Source: Denticeps clupeoides
Taxonomy: Eukaryota; Chordata; Actinopteri; Clupeiformes; Denticipitidae
Reading direction: 5' to 3'
Length of the DNA: 64,000 nt
Assembly: GCF_900700375.1 (NCBI RefSeq)
Contig: NC_041716.1
Location: forward strand, 17,916,520-17,980,519
Program-made: the position numbers and the translations under genes
In this document: positions 25,723 to 37,150 of the stretch, in pieces
How the letters are laid out: each line of letters begins with the position of its first letter
Numbering within the stretch: position 1 is the stretch's first letter
The notes under the pieces: model-generated
What the model was told of the DNA's origin: nothing
Databases searched by the model: none
Seen by the model: the letters and a program-made list of their open reading frames with translations, nothing else

Positions 25723-26035
25723 AAGTGTTTATACAACGTTTATATAACGTTTATATTATGTAGCCTTAATGCTGAACAAAGCAGCACAAAAGGACAGTAA
25801 AATATTGCACTTAAGTGCTGTCCTAATATCAGCAGTGGTGGAAATAGAATAGTCATATTTTTATAGTCATATCATCATGTTGCATTTGAATGAATAGTAT
25901 TTTCAGGAACAGTATTTTCAGGAAAATCTCTTTTCATTGTGAACTAAATAATATTTTCTGATATTGATGACAGTTATGGGATTCTTATGGGTTGGACGAT
26001 GCTTTAAATGCCATGTACTTCAAATGTGTCTGACA

Positions 26036-26677
26036 TAGGGCTGCATGATTATGGCCAAAATGGTAATCAGGGTCGTTTTTATCAATATTGTAATCATGAT
26101 TTAATCACTTATTTTAGGTAAAACACATTTTTATTACATTTTCTTTTTTAAACAAACAGTAAGTGAACAAGGCTTTTAGATTTGTGCGAATAAAAACCAG
26201 CCTATAAACATTTTCTGGCTTAAGAGATGACCAAAGGCAGGTCACTATGAAGTAATATATTTATTAAATGTATAATATGAAAGATGAACATCTAATTATC
26301 TGCTTATTTGGACAAAATTAGCTATAAACAGCACAGGTTCATACACAGAGTCATTTGGTATAAATTTGTCAAGAACTATAGACAATGACCTGACTATATA
26401 CAATATATTCAGGTGTCAGAACAGAACCTGTCACTTTCCTATGAGGTGAATGGTGGGTAGACAGATTATCTGGTCTGTAACATCAATAAAGTTATTTGTT
26501 AACTCAAATCTTACTTATGAAATGTTATGCGTTGATACTTTGTTATTACAGACGTATGCAGCGCAACAGTCCGGCATTTTCACTTGTACCATCAGAGAAG
26601 CGTGATTGAATGAGCTTGGAATCCCAGTCCAAATAGGACTGCAGTATTGATGCATGCTGACAGGCTGCATGCGACAT

Positions 26678-26724
<47 letters not shown>

Positions 26725-26765
26725 TTCTATTAGGGTTGGTTAATTTGAGTAATTGTGCAGCCCTA
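26036..26765. mobile_element. hAT-type non-autonomous element
   Basis: Terminal inverted repeats are TAGGGCTGCATGATTA at the left and TAATTGTGCAGCCCTA at the right. They are flanked by an 8-bp duplication with two differences (GTCTGACA / GTCTAAAA), as hAT elements make. It carries a (GT)n tract and no transposase. Confidence 0.75.
26681..26722. repeat. GT microsatellite inside the hAT element
   Basis: (GT)n tract of about 42 bp, the longest pure one here. Confidence 0.9.
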
Positions 26766-26956
26766 GTCTAAAACTAGCATTGACCTCTTCCACTGCTCCT
26801 TCCCTCTCAGTCCTTTGCCTTCTTTTTCAATGGAGGTTGAGTTACACTATAATTTAGTTAAGAAAATAGAAAACTGCAGAATTTAGCAGATTGCTGTTTT
26901 GTTAAAAAAAATTGATTAGAAATAGACTTTAAACTTTGTATTTCAGAGGACTCAGC

Positions 26957-29900
26957 ATGGCAGAAGACAGCAAACCTCAGCTGCTGTTCCTGGGACAGAA
27001 GTCTACGGAGCGTCTGCTGGAGGTGTACGTGAAGCGGAGTCTGAGTCTGAACGACACGGCCGGCCGCAGACCACGCAGACGCAAACACAAATGGGTCATC
27101 CTACACGAAAATGGCACTCGCCTCCAAAAGGCCTCCAGTGACAGCTCAGCCTACCGCTTGGCTCGGGAAACAGAAAATCTGATCCTCCCGGTGAGAAGGA
27201 AGAAGCCTTCACTCCTGCTGAGGTTCTTTGGCCTTTTCTTCAAACGGAGAAATGAAGCACAGAGCCATACTGGTTCACACACGCCAGTCAACGGCAGTGC
27301 CAGAAACCAAACCGCCCTCAAAAAGCACTCTTTCCATAAATGCGACCTGGAGAAATCCAATTCTGTCAGGAGTACAGTCACTGTTGCTGATGTGGTGCGT
27401 GTGTCAGATGGTAAATGCTAGTTATTATCATGTCCCACTCAGTATTATCAGTATTAAGTTCAAACGATTCTTAAAAATCCCCTATTATGAAAATTTCACT
27501 TAGTGAGATTATTTAACATTAATACGAGTTCCCCTAATCTGTCTATGGTCCTGCAGTGGCTAGAAATGGCGATAGGTGTAAAGAGTGCTTTGGCCATTCT
27601 GCTTTGCTGTTCAGAGAGCAGCAGATCTGGAATTTGTCCCCTTATGATGTCATAAGGGGAAAGGTTACCTCTCATTTCTCATGCTTTTTGTGCCCAGAGA
27701 ATTTCCTACCCCTCCCTATAACATTATCTCCACTGACCGTCATGGCTTGAAAACTCTGAAGAACCAGTGTTTTTTACTTTTTTTCTTGTGTGTTGAGGAC
27801 ATAATTTCCGCAAATGCCCACTTACTTCTGTAGGCCGCTCTTCTTCTTATTCCTGCCCCTCTACTCCTCATTGGCATTTAAAGCTACAGACACCAAAACA
27901 TTGTGTGTCTGGCTAAACGTGGCTGTAGTTTTTTGTGAAAATTTTACATTCATTTAGCTGCTTATTTGGAAAAAATAACCATAGACAGGGCAGGTCCATA
28001 AACAGGCATTTTGTATAAATTTGTCAAGAACTAAAGACAATGAACTGCAATATATTCAGGTGTCAGAACAGAACCTGTGGTGAAAAGACAGATGCTCTGG
28101 TCTGTAACATGAATAACGTTATTTGCCGATACAAAAAATTTTGTTACATACAGGATGATAAAATAAAATCTTCCTTTTGAAATGTGATTCATTGACTGCA
28201 TTGATTTTATTTTATCTTGACAAATTTATACAAAATGCCTGTTTATGGACCTGCCCTGTCTATGGTTATTTTTTCCAAATAAGCAGCTACATGAATGTAA
28301 ATTTTTTAAATTAAATCTGAAAAAAATCTGCTGTGATGCAGAACTACAGCCACGTTTAGCCAGACACACAATGTTTTGGTGTCTGTAGCTTTAAATGCCA
28401 ATGAGGAGTAGAGGGGTAGGAATAAGGAGAAGAGCGGCCTACAGAAGTAAGTGGGCATTTGCGGAAATGATGTTCACCCATTATAACAGACGTATGTGGT
28501 GCAAAAGTCCAAGATTGTCACAGAAGCGTGATTGAATGAGCTTGGAACCCTGTCCACATATGATGGTGGTATTGTCTTCTCTTAATTTAATTGCGGCAGC
28601 CAAAATCATGATCGTGATTAAAATTAGATACAGTTTAAAGGGACCAGTAAGACCCATATATAACAACAAAAAAGTCCATAATAGGGGACCTTTAAGAACA
28701 ACTGCAAATTATTACAGATGACATTTTAAAATGCTAATTGTTGTATTGCTTGTCATTAGAACTTGTTGATGTGGAGCCGTCGAAGGACTACTATGAGAAA
28801 GTGTCAGAGGAGCTGGAACGCATAGTCAAGGAGAGGAAAGAAGGCCCGGTTGAAGTCAGGCGTCGCTCTGCTGCAGTAGCAGCAGGAGTCCAGGGACCTC
28901 CCACTGGTAAACCTGCGAGACATGACATCACATCCCATATCTAATCACTTTGATCAATCAGGATATAGGGTTTTATATATCAGGGTGTTATAAACATGTT
29001 ATTAAACTCTATACTTTATGTTAAATGGCCTTGCGTTTCACCACCTGTCATTTTACTCGTAGAGATGAGTTGGTTTATGAAAATGAATCATGATATGACT
29101 CCTTGATAAGAATCATCATGAAAGCCATTTTCAGGTCATGCTGGCAGAATTCTGTCATTAAACTCTTCTTAAAGCCATGCAAACACTTTCAAAATAATAG
29201 CTGGTGTCTCTGGTGTTTTTTTAAAAGTGCTAGATAAAGTGCTTTTATTATGGCCTGTGTTCATTTGAAGTCCAAGCAGTGGAATGGTGCTTTAGTCATT
29301 GAAGTGATGTTTCCCTTTTTTACAGTAGCTTCAACCCCAAATGATGACATTGAGCGGATGATCAGTCTGCTAAAGAGCCATGGAGATAACATTAATATGA
29401 AGGTTTGTAGTGACAGATGTATCGGCCAGCAGCAATGCAGGAATTTTAACCACCATGTCGTGCCCTGTGTTGCATCTGCAGATTAAGAGGAACAGCAGCG
29501 TGAGTTCTTTTTTCCAGAAACTCACATACAGCACCTTCCAGCAGCTTGCCGACCGCTACGTGTCTGAGTTTCCCACGGTTCTGCCTGAGACTGCGCCCAC
29601 GCCCCCCGAGCTGGTCAAACTCGCGTTCACTTTGGATTTTACCGCCAAAGTGGCTGGGCTGTCCAACCAGGCGGTCAGTCGGATAATGGGCTTTGGAAAC
29701 CAGTACATCCAGGACCGATTCACCCAGATGACCAGCATCCACAAGCAGGTAAAGAAACCGGCCACCTGCGTGGGAGAAACTGTTGGCAGAAGACAGAGCA
29801 TCGGGTGTAGGTAGCTGAATTCTGAGGGAACATCCAAGTCTCGGATAATGCCGAGACGTCCAGGGAGGAGTGGAGAGTGGTGAGGGCAGAGATGAAGACT

Positions 29901-30389
29901 GGCAGTTCCAGAGCCCTCCTACCACTCTTGTCTGAGAAGTAGATGGCAAAATGGGGTAGATGAGGCCTATAAGAGATAGTTACTGAGAGAGGTTTCAGGC
30001 ACATGATGGCTGTTTGGTAAAGGTGAAACTGGAAGATTAAGAGAAACGTACAAGGTATTAGTTTTTGTTAAGTGAGCAAACTTGTATTCATATTTTATAA
30101 TCAGTATGCCAGGGTTTTATGACCCTAGGAATATTATTCAGCTACGTGTCAACACGTATCCAGTAACTTGTTAAAGTATATATTGAGATATCCTCATTTC
30201 GACAGACATAATCTGTAGTTAGCATGATTCATGGTTTTGTTAAAATGACTTTTAAATACCGCATTGTGAAGTTATTATCTGGCTTATTTCCAATGGTTAT
30301 AACCTTATTATTAATAAATATTTTTGTTTCATATATTTACGCAGGAGTCTCGTGAGTTGGAGGCCCAGAGTGTTGTTGACCCAGACTAA
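26957..30389 (+). CDS. bcl2l14: Bcl-2-like protein 14 (Bcl-G), five coding exons
   Basis: Coding exons are 26957-27410, 28760-28906, 29326-29402, 29482-29748 and 30345-30389, all bounded by GT-AG with matching phases. The product is 329 residues; human BCL2L14 is 327. The N-terminal part has a basic stretch (RRPRRRKHK, about 37-45) and a KKPSLLLRFFGLFF segment resembling the KKSSWKAFFG segment of human Bcl-G. A BH3-like helix (MISLLKSHGDNINMKI) spans about 212-227. It is followed by the Bcl-2-fold core, including LAFTLDFTAKVAGL and the well-conserved IMGFGNQYIQDRF. The clear C-terminal BH2 tryptophan region of the human protein is not evident; the last exon is a short acidic tail. The family is a divergent Bcl-2 branch first described as pro-apoptotic. 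The start ATG lies 10 nt after an acceptor (26945-26946), so a 5'UTR exon is upstream. The 1.35-kb first intron is almost filled by transposons. The gene is tail to tail with pnpla1. Confidence 0.9.
27466..28697. mobile_element. Composite DNA element filling bcl2l14 intron 1
   Basis: Ends TTCTTAAAAATCCCCTATTA and TAATAGGGGACCTTTAAGAA are inverted repeats of the same type as 22687-24044. The middle (about 27900-28625) is related to the hAT element at 26036-26765, so one element appears nested in another. It contains the large palindrome 27800-28472. Confidence 0.65.
27800..28472. repeat. Large inverted repeat (palindrome)
   Basis: The left arm 27800-28028 and right arm 28216-28472 are reverse complements over about 230 bp with few differences (for example CCGCAAATGCCCACTTACTT against AAGTAAGTGGGCATTTGCGG). 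The right arm has an extra ~25-40 bp, and the spacer is about 187 bp. Confidence 0.85.
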
Positions 30390-31818
30390 CCAAAGTGAAA
30401 TGCTGTTCCCGTGGACAATGTTGTGCAATATTAACCCCACCTGGGAGGTCTTACCTAATATTTAGGTGGACTTTTTAGTATTAAGGGTTTGTAAACCTAC
30501 TGTGAGAGAATTCAACTTTTTAATAATTATTTTTCTAAGGAAGAAAAATGTTTTTCAACCTTGTGTGACATTCAGAGATTCAGCTTGACTTTTATTGAGA
30601 TCATTGTGTTTACATATAAATATATTAAGGATGTTCATTATAAAATGGAGACAGAAGTACAGAAACACAGTAAACTGTTTTTATACATTTATTATGCATA
30701 TCAATAATTATTGAGAAGGCAGCTAATAAAAGCAGTTCCACAGCCATGAAAACACCTCAAGTGCCATGACCATACAAAAAAAAAAACATCAAATGACCTG
30801 GACTGACCAGGTCCTTAAACACTGAGAGCGTGGTACTTGTAGATATAATACAGAGCACTGCGTGATCCCTGCATCACAAGACCGGTGACACAATTTCTGT
30901 GTAATATTGATTACCACGCCCAGGCTGATCTGACCCATGAACACTGCATCTTGGGGCAGTGGTGGCATAGCGGTTAAGGAAGCCGCCCCGTAATCAGAAA
31001 GTTGCCGCTTCGAATACCGGTACACGGTGCACACAGTGAAATGAGTCCTTTGCATTACCCCATCACCCTTAGTGAGCAGTGGGCAGCCATGACAGGGACC
31101 CGGGGAGCAGTGTGTGGGGACGGTGCTTTGCTCAGTGGCACCTTGGCAGATCGGGATTCGAACTGGCAACCTTCGGGATTACGGGACTTTCTTATCCGCT
31201 AGGCCACCACTGGCCCTAAATAAGTCATAAGAGCAGAATTACACACATTTTCCTTGTTAATCGTCTGTATGTGTGATTTGTAAACTGGTTAAAATGAATT
31301 TGACCGAATGTTAATGTGTAATGGATGTGTACACTGTATATATTGCTGACCTGTACAGGCTAGTCTGTAATAAGTCACGTTCTCCCTTTGGAAAGCAAAG
31401 CGCCTGCAAAGCTCTCAGGACCAGAATCTCTTTTTCTGATGCTTGTGCATACCAGCGCTGATGATGAAATAAAATGTTAAATATTACATGTTGGAAAAAA
31501 ACTTTTGATGCTCATTATCTGACTCGACATGACTTTTACTTAAAAACCTCCGAAACCCAGAAGAAAATGTCACTGAGTCAGGTGGCCACTCGCCTTCCTG
31601 TCCTGGTTTTTGCAGTTTTCACGCTCCAGGTCCAAGGTGAAGAATATGGTGTAGAACTGAGGTTCGGCCTGGCTGAAAGGAACGCTCCTTTTGTTGACCC
31701 TGGGTGAAGTGGACAGTCAAACTTTATTAATGAATACAAACCTCTACGCTAGAGAGTTTTGACGTTCTAGTTGTCTGTGACTCTGGAAGGTGGACCTAGC
31801 CAGGTTGAAATTGCACAA
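30390..31818. other. Tail-to-tail spacer of bcl2l14 and pnpla1
   Basis: Contains 3'UTR sequence of bcl2l14, the two-headed SINE and a small open frame at 31567-31707. That frame starts with a signal-peptide-like stretch (MSLSQVATRLPVLVFAVFTL) but has no recognisable continuation. Confidence 0.45.
30953..31215. repeat. Two-headed SINE family A
   Basis: 30953-31023 is a family A tRNA-like head in plus orientation (GGCATAGCGGTTAAGGAAGC). It is joined directly to 31024-31213, a body plus head in minus orientation ending CCGCTAGGCCACCACTGGCC. The unit is therefore bounded by inverted tRNA-like heads. Confidence 0.75.
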
Positions 31819-34185
31819 TCAGTCATATTTATTGTACCTTTTCAAGAGGTTTTTCTTCAGAGATGATACTGACGTGTTCACAACAAAAAACATCATGCAC
31901 TTAGTGTCCTGCCAGATCCAGAAGGCTATGACCAGGAAGTAAGAGAGCCAGTTCAGAAATCTGTAAGACATGAGTCGGGAGCATTCATCAAACCACAATT
32001 CACCCAAACATTCAATAATGGACATGCGTGGTGTTACCTGTGGAGGACTGTAACTGCAATATAAACAGGAAGTAGGATGGCAAGTAGCATGGATGAGAGA
32101 AATTTGGTTGGAAGATAAACACTGAGGAAGTTCATCAGCCCCATGTAAGCAACCACGTAGAACAGCAGATCTGTGAAGGAAAATGAAGCGATTCAGGGAA
32201 GGGAAGCGAGGAGCCAACGGTGCATCCTCAGATCATCATTCTTATTCACCATCTTGGATCTTGCTGGGAAGGTTGTGTTGGAGGGCTTGTTCAAAAGTAT
32301 TTAGACTCCAGGACAGATCTTCAGGACCCTGGTTGCTTTCCAGAGGGTTGTGTTCTGCGCAGTCCTGCTCAACTTCATCATTCTCTGCTACCAAGGGGCC
32401 CTTCTGTTCTTCATTCTGGGGAACCAGCTGTGCCACCCAGGTAGGGTGGTGAGGTGTAACATCTGTAGAGATGAAGGTCTTGATTTATTCTCATTTTTAA
32501 TTGTAGAATTCTTTTTACAGGTTAGATGAAAGTACCCACCGTTACTTTGCAGGTAGAACATGGTGTCCTGATATCCGTTATAATATGCCTCTTCAATTGC
32601 CTGAAAGCAATACATGTGCTTAATATACATCTAAACAGCATGTAAGCATGTAAGGGATGTAGAAAAACGTTTATTCTGTATTAACACATCTATTATGATG
32701 GCGTTATAGCCCATGAACGAACAGATGCTGTCGACCTCACCATCCAGTTACGAGGAAGAAGGGCATTGGCCAAGCGAAAGCTGTTTATCGCTGTGAACTG
32801 GATGTTGTAGTCATTCATGACCAGTTCGTAAAAATCCTTTGTGCCGTCACAAGGACAGATGTCAGTGTCTCCAGCAAATGGTGACACCGTAATTGTGCAG
32901 CCAGAGTCCTGAACGGGCCGGATATTTGTGAAGCCTCCATCAACATAATGCTGTGCGGAGACAGAATGCCTGTTCACTGCGAGCAAAATAAATGCTTCTT
33001 ACATGTCCAGCAACAGTTTGTTCTACATTCGGGATGTCGCATGAACTGAAATGTATGGACCGTATATTTACGCACCACTCCTTTGTAACTTGGTGGGATC
33101 AGGCCAGAGTACCCAGGTACAAAACAGCTACACATGAGTGCCTATCAGGAAAGAAAGAATGCTGTAAGAGTGTCATCATATTATTCTACCCATGTGCTAG
33201 ATAGCAATATGTCAGACAGACATCTCTATTGGTCAATATTGGCCATACAATGTTATGAACTTTTTGGCAAATATGATGACATTCACGGCTCTGCTGGTGA
33301 AAACGAATGAAATCGGTTCAGTAGTACTGGACTCAAGGTTGCCTACAAAGCAGGTGGCTGGTGCTGATCTGTTAGTGCTGCAAAGATAACTTCGAGTCAG
33401 ACATGAATTCTTGGGATACCTTGACGAGCTCCTCGTTGGACTGAAATTCCGATACTAAAACATTCTTTCCATCAGATACACGTGTCATTGAGATGCAGAG
33501 TCGGCCGCTGGCAAGCTGGTGCGCATTTTTGGCCAGTCTGCGCCTCAGCACACCCTCCATCTGACCAAATAGGTCAGTGGCAGGATTGAGAGCCCCGAGC
33601 GCATGCTCCTCAACCATCTTAACCACCTTCACCACATCTTCTCTCACTGGTTCTGTTAAGAAAAGGACATGCAAGGAGTGGGCCTGGTTATTTTCTGTTT
33701 CATAAAGCATTATGTCAGTTTAAACATGGTATACTATTATGTTCTTATTTATTTTAATTATTTGATAAATATAAAAAAAATTCCACAAAAGCAAAGCAAC
33801 CACCCTAACTTATTTTAACATAAAAAAAATATAAAAAAAAAAATATATATATATATATATTTTTATATCTATATAAAAAATATAAATATAAAAACTTAAA
33901 AATGTCCAGCATTTTTTGAGACAGAAGAAGAAGAGTCACACATCAAAAGGCACTGAAAGGTTTCATCACCGTACCCAAATCTGTGCCGCACACCACCGCT
34001 GCAGCTGCCAGTGCGCCCGCTGACGCGCCGTACACCCTGTGGGCGCCTCTCAGCAGCCACGGCGCCTTTTCTAGAAGACACTGACCCACGCCGAGCTGAT
34101 AGGTCATCAGAAATCCAGAGCCGGAAAAAGAGATGGAATAATGCTCCGTGCCGGGCTGCGTGGCAGCATTAAATACCAGAGCCAT
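31819..34185 (-). CDS. pnpla1: Patatin-like phospholipase/transacylase, PNPLA1-type, eight exons
   Basis: Coding exons in transcript order on the minus strand are 34185-33975, 33652-33420, 33141-33076, 32950-32741, 32600-32540, 32462-32250, 32170-32038 and 31960-31819. All have GT-AG ends and consistent phases. The product is 422 residues. The patatin fold is clear: oxyanion loop SISFSGSGFL (about 17-26), nucleophile motif GASAG with Ser55, and the dyad aspartate in DGG (Asp174). The Ser-Asp spacing of 119 equals that of human PNPLA2 (Ser47/Asp166). The core also has GRLCISMTRVSDGKNVLVSEF, GLIPPSYKGV and TVSPFAGDTDICP. The C-terminal part has hydrophobic, probably membrane or lipid-droplet binding stretches (about 334-374 and 378-397). 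The family hydrolyses or transfers acyl chains; PNPLA1 makes omega-O-acylceramides. The pnpla1 name rests on SISFSGSGFL and on the next gene being etv7, as at human 6p21. A PNPLA2/3/5-like member is the alternative. An in-frame upstream ATG at 34257-34255 would add 24 residues. Confidence 0.82.
33825..33900. repeat. AT-rich simple repeat in pnpla1 intron 1
   Basis: Alternating AT and A-runs (ATATATATATATATATATTT). Confidence 0.85.
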
Positions 34186-34639
34186 TACTGAGCATGCAGC
34201 ATGCAACTCTCGCTCAAATGCGGAGGGCTGTGCTGGAATCTGCCGCCTTTCCTGCATTTATGTGATGTGTGTCTAAGCAAAAGGGCGTGGTCAACCGAGA
34301 CAGCAGTGACCGCGCACTGCAGACTTTGGCATGGCATTTGGATGGTGGATTCTGTTGAGATGTGGAGGCCCTCTGCCCTCTAGCATGGGAAAAATTATCT
34401 TTTATATGAAAATATAAATGCCTTACAATGTGCCCTATAGTGGGGTTCTCTGTGGGTACCTGTCTAATGGTTTTTCTACCTTGGTCCCAAAGGAGGTCAA
34501 TAAGAGTAAACTAAATACACAAATTCTTTAAATTTTAGTATAATGCACACTAAAAGACTTTCAAATCACATGAAGCAATATTTTCTTCTTATTAAACATA
34601 TTTAAACTGAGAAATTGTACAATTTTATGCACAAAATGA

Positions 34640-35400
34640 GCTCATGCGACATTTGATGGGGGTCAAGTTGGGACAGGGGCATGGTGTAGCATTCCATCTT
34701 CTGTTCAAAACAGGTTACGAGTTTCTGGAGTTTTGGTGATGGAATTTGGTCCTGTTCTTGAGAATGTTTTTCGGGCGCTGCTGGAGAGTTTGTGGTCGTG
34801 TTTGATGGAACTGATGGAACTTTGAGAGCATAGAAGATGAAACGTGGCTGGATCTTCCAGTAAGATAATGATCCCAAACACACAGCCCGGGAAACGAAGG
34901 AGTGGCTACATGAAAAGCATTACAAGGTTCTGGAGCGGCCTAGCCAGTCTCCAGACCTCAATCCAACAGAGTATCTGTGCCCAGCGACAGTCCCAGAACA
35001 TCACAGGTCTTGAGAAGATCTGCATGGAAGAAGGGGCCAAAATACCAGCTACAGTTTGCGCAAACCTGGTGAAGACCTACAGAAAATATTTGAACTCTGT
35101 CTTTGCCAACCAAGGTCACATTACAAAGTATTGAGGTTAACTTTTGCTATTAAACAAAAAAAATATTTTATGCACCATTATACAAATATTTTTTTTTGTC
35201 TCTCACAGTTGAAGTGTACCTATAATGAAAATGACAGACCTCTCTCATCTTTTGAAGTGGGACAGCTTGCACACTGTATGTTGTTCCCCCCATTGTATGA
35301 CCTTTTTATACTTTTCAGCATTCATATGTCCTTCCATAACATGCAAACTGCCTCTACTGTATGCAATCAAATTTAAGCAACATTCCCAATTGTAGGAGGC
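34640..35400 (+). mobile_element. Tc1-like transposon relic, 3' half
   Basis: Contains the C-terminal part of a Tc1 transposase: a segment like [12 protein letters not shown], then [20 protein letters not shown] and LNPTEYLW in shifted frames, and [11 protein letters not shown] typical Tc1 3' flank with GAAGTGTACCTATAATGAAA follows. It is frameshifted, lacks the 5' part and is not functional. Confidence 0.75.
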
Positions 35401-36177
35401 ACTGGCCCAGATATTGAAATGATTGTCACTGTTGATAATGCATCAGTGCAGTATTCTGCTGTGCAAAACAAGCCACTGACTGTGTACAAGCACGTAACCC
35501 GCTAAATTCATGTCATCCAAGAAGCAAACATAACACTTTAGAATGAAATAAATTGATGTGTCTGCAAAGTTATGACTAAGACTGAATTTCCCTCTAAATT
35601 CAGAACAGAACTTTTCTGATTTATTTTATTTAATAATCCAATGCCTGAAAAAGTAATAGAGAAATAAAACAGGAATTGCCATGTAGCAGGAGAAGGATCT
35701 TTTGGTTACACAAAAAGTCATGCTCTATCCCAGACATGAATGTTTAGCCGTGAAAACCACATTTTAGTGTTGGAGACATGCAATGGAAATACATAAAGAG
35801 TCATTTATTAGCATAATGAATAGTGTGTTCACTCTCCTAACTCATGCATACAGTCAGTGACCATGAAGAACTGAACCTAATAAATAGCTTTTCTTTAAAA
35901 AATGCTTCATGTTCAATGTGTCCTTCATAAGTTTTATATAATAAATATTTCTAAGAACAGTTCACAGTCTTCCAATTACCTCTTCGATGATAAATGATTG
36001 ATGATTGTGCAACACGTAGCTTTAATAATTTTTTATTCATTTTGATGAAATCATTTCAAACGATCAACATAGGGTCAAAATATCCTTTTTATTCTGGCCA
36101 ACTGTATTGTAAGTTATTTCTCATGTCAAATTAAATGACAATTTAGAAACTTCAGCACCACTTTTCATGTAATAAAA

Positions 36178-36362
36178 TGGTTGTAGTAGCCTAGGCTCTG
36201 TAGGCTCTGAACCACAAGACCCCAAAGTCACAGGTTCCTCACATACTACCATTGTGTCCCTGAGCAAGACACTTAACCCTGAGTGTCTCCAGGGGGACTG
36301 TCCCTGTCACTACTGATTGTAAATCGCTCAGGATATGGGTGTCTGATAAATACTGTAAATGT
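36178..36362 (+). repeat. SINE family B, plus orientation
   Basis: The head GTAGTAGCCTAGG is at the left and the tail GGTGTCTGATAAATACTG at the right. Its right end abuts the Tc1 relic that follows. Confidence 0.8.
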
Positions 36363-37150
36363 TGTAGCTATCGTTCAAAGAAATCACAAAAAAAAAAACT
36401 CCAGCAGGCCACATGTGTGCATGTGTCTGCTCAAACACACAGAATCAGACTCCACGAGGGCCCGACATCCACAGGTGGGGGTTCTGCTTACAGCCCAACA
36501 CCGTGCAGCACGTTTGGCATTTGCCAGAGAACAATTCGGATCTGGCAGATTTGCTACTGGCACCCTGTGCTCTTCACAGATGAAAGCAGGTTCACACTGA
36601 GCACATGTGATAGATGTGAGAAGCTGTGGAAAATGTCTTGCTTCTTGCACCAGTTTGGCAGTAATGCTGTGGGGTGGCATTTCTTTGGGGGTCGCACAGC
36701 CCTCCATGTGCTCGCCAGAGGTAGCCTGACTGCCAAGATTTACCAAGATGAGATCCTCAGACCCCTTGTGAGACCATGTGCTGATGCAGTTGGCCCTTGC
36801 AGTTCCTGCAAGACGAAGGTATTGATGTTATGGACCCGCCCGTTCCCCATATTGGACATCTCTGTCCAGCAGTGGGCGGATGCCTTAGTCCAGGTCTGGG
36901 AGGAGATCCCTCAGGAGACCATCGGCCACCTCATCAGGAGCATGTCCAGGCGTTGTAGGGATGTCATACAGGCACGTGGAGGACACACACACTACTGAGC
37001 ATTAACATCAAAGTTGGATCAACCCACAGTGTGTTTTTCCACTTTCATTTTGAGTGTGACTCCAAATCCAAACCTGCATGGGTTGATTAATTTGATTTTC
37101 ATCAATAATTTTTTGTGTGATTTTGTTGTCAGTACATTCAGCTACGAAAC
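36363..37150 (+). mobile_element. Tc1-like transposon relic
   Basis: Transposase pieces in several frames: HRAARLAFAREQ, VLFTDESRFTLS, GRTALHVLARGSLTAKIYQD and ALVQVWEEIPQETIGHLIRS, then a terminal RGGHTHY stop. This is a different Tc1 lineage from 34640-35400. It is frameshifted and not functional. Confidence 0.8.

Larger units (their letters stand above)
25251..26956 (+). promoter_or_regulatory. Probable bcl2l14 promoter and 5'UTR region
   Basis: A block at about 25250-25330 ends in CACAGAAGAAGAAGAAG, which resembles sequences seen in front of other fish genes. A CpG-bearing patch follows at 25550-25620 (TCTCGCGGCGAGAAAGG). The coding exon's own acceptor at 26945-26946 shows that an upstream exon exists, but its limits cannot be set. 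The interval also holds the hAT element at 26036-26765. Confidence 0.35.

Noticed and set aside
29446-29949. 167-residue minus-strand ORF
   Set aside because: Antisense of bcl2l14 exon 4 and the following intron.
36339-36998. 219-residue ORF with transposase similarity as a live gene
   Set aside because: The Tc1 motifs fall in different frames and the 5' part is missing, so it is listed as a relic.
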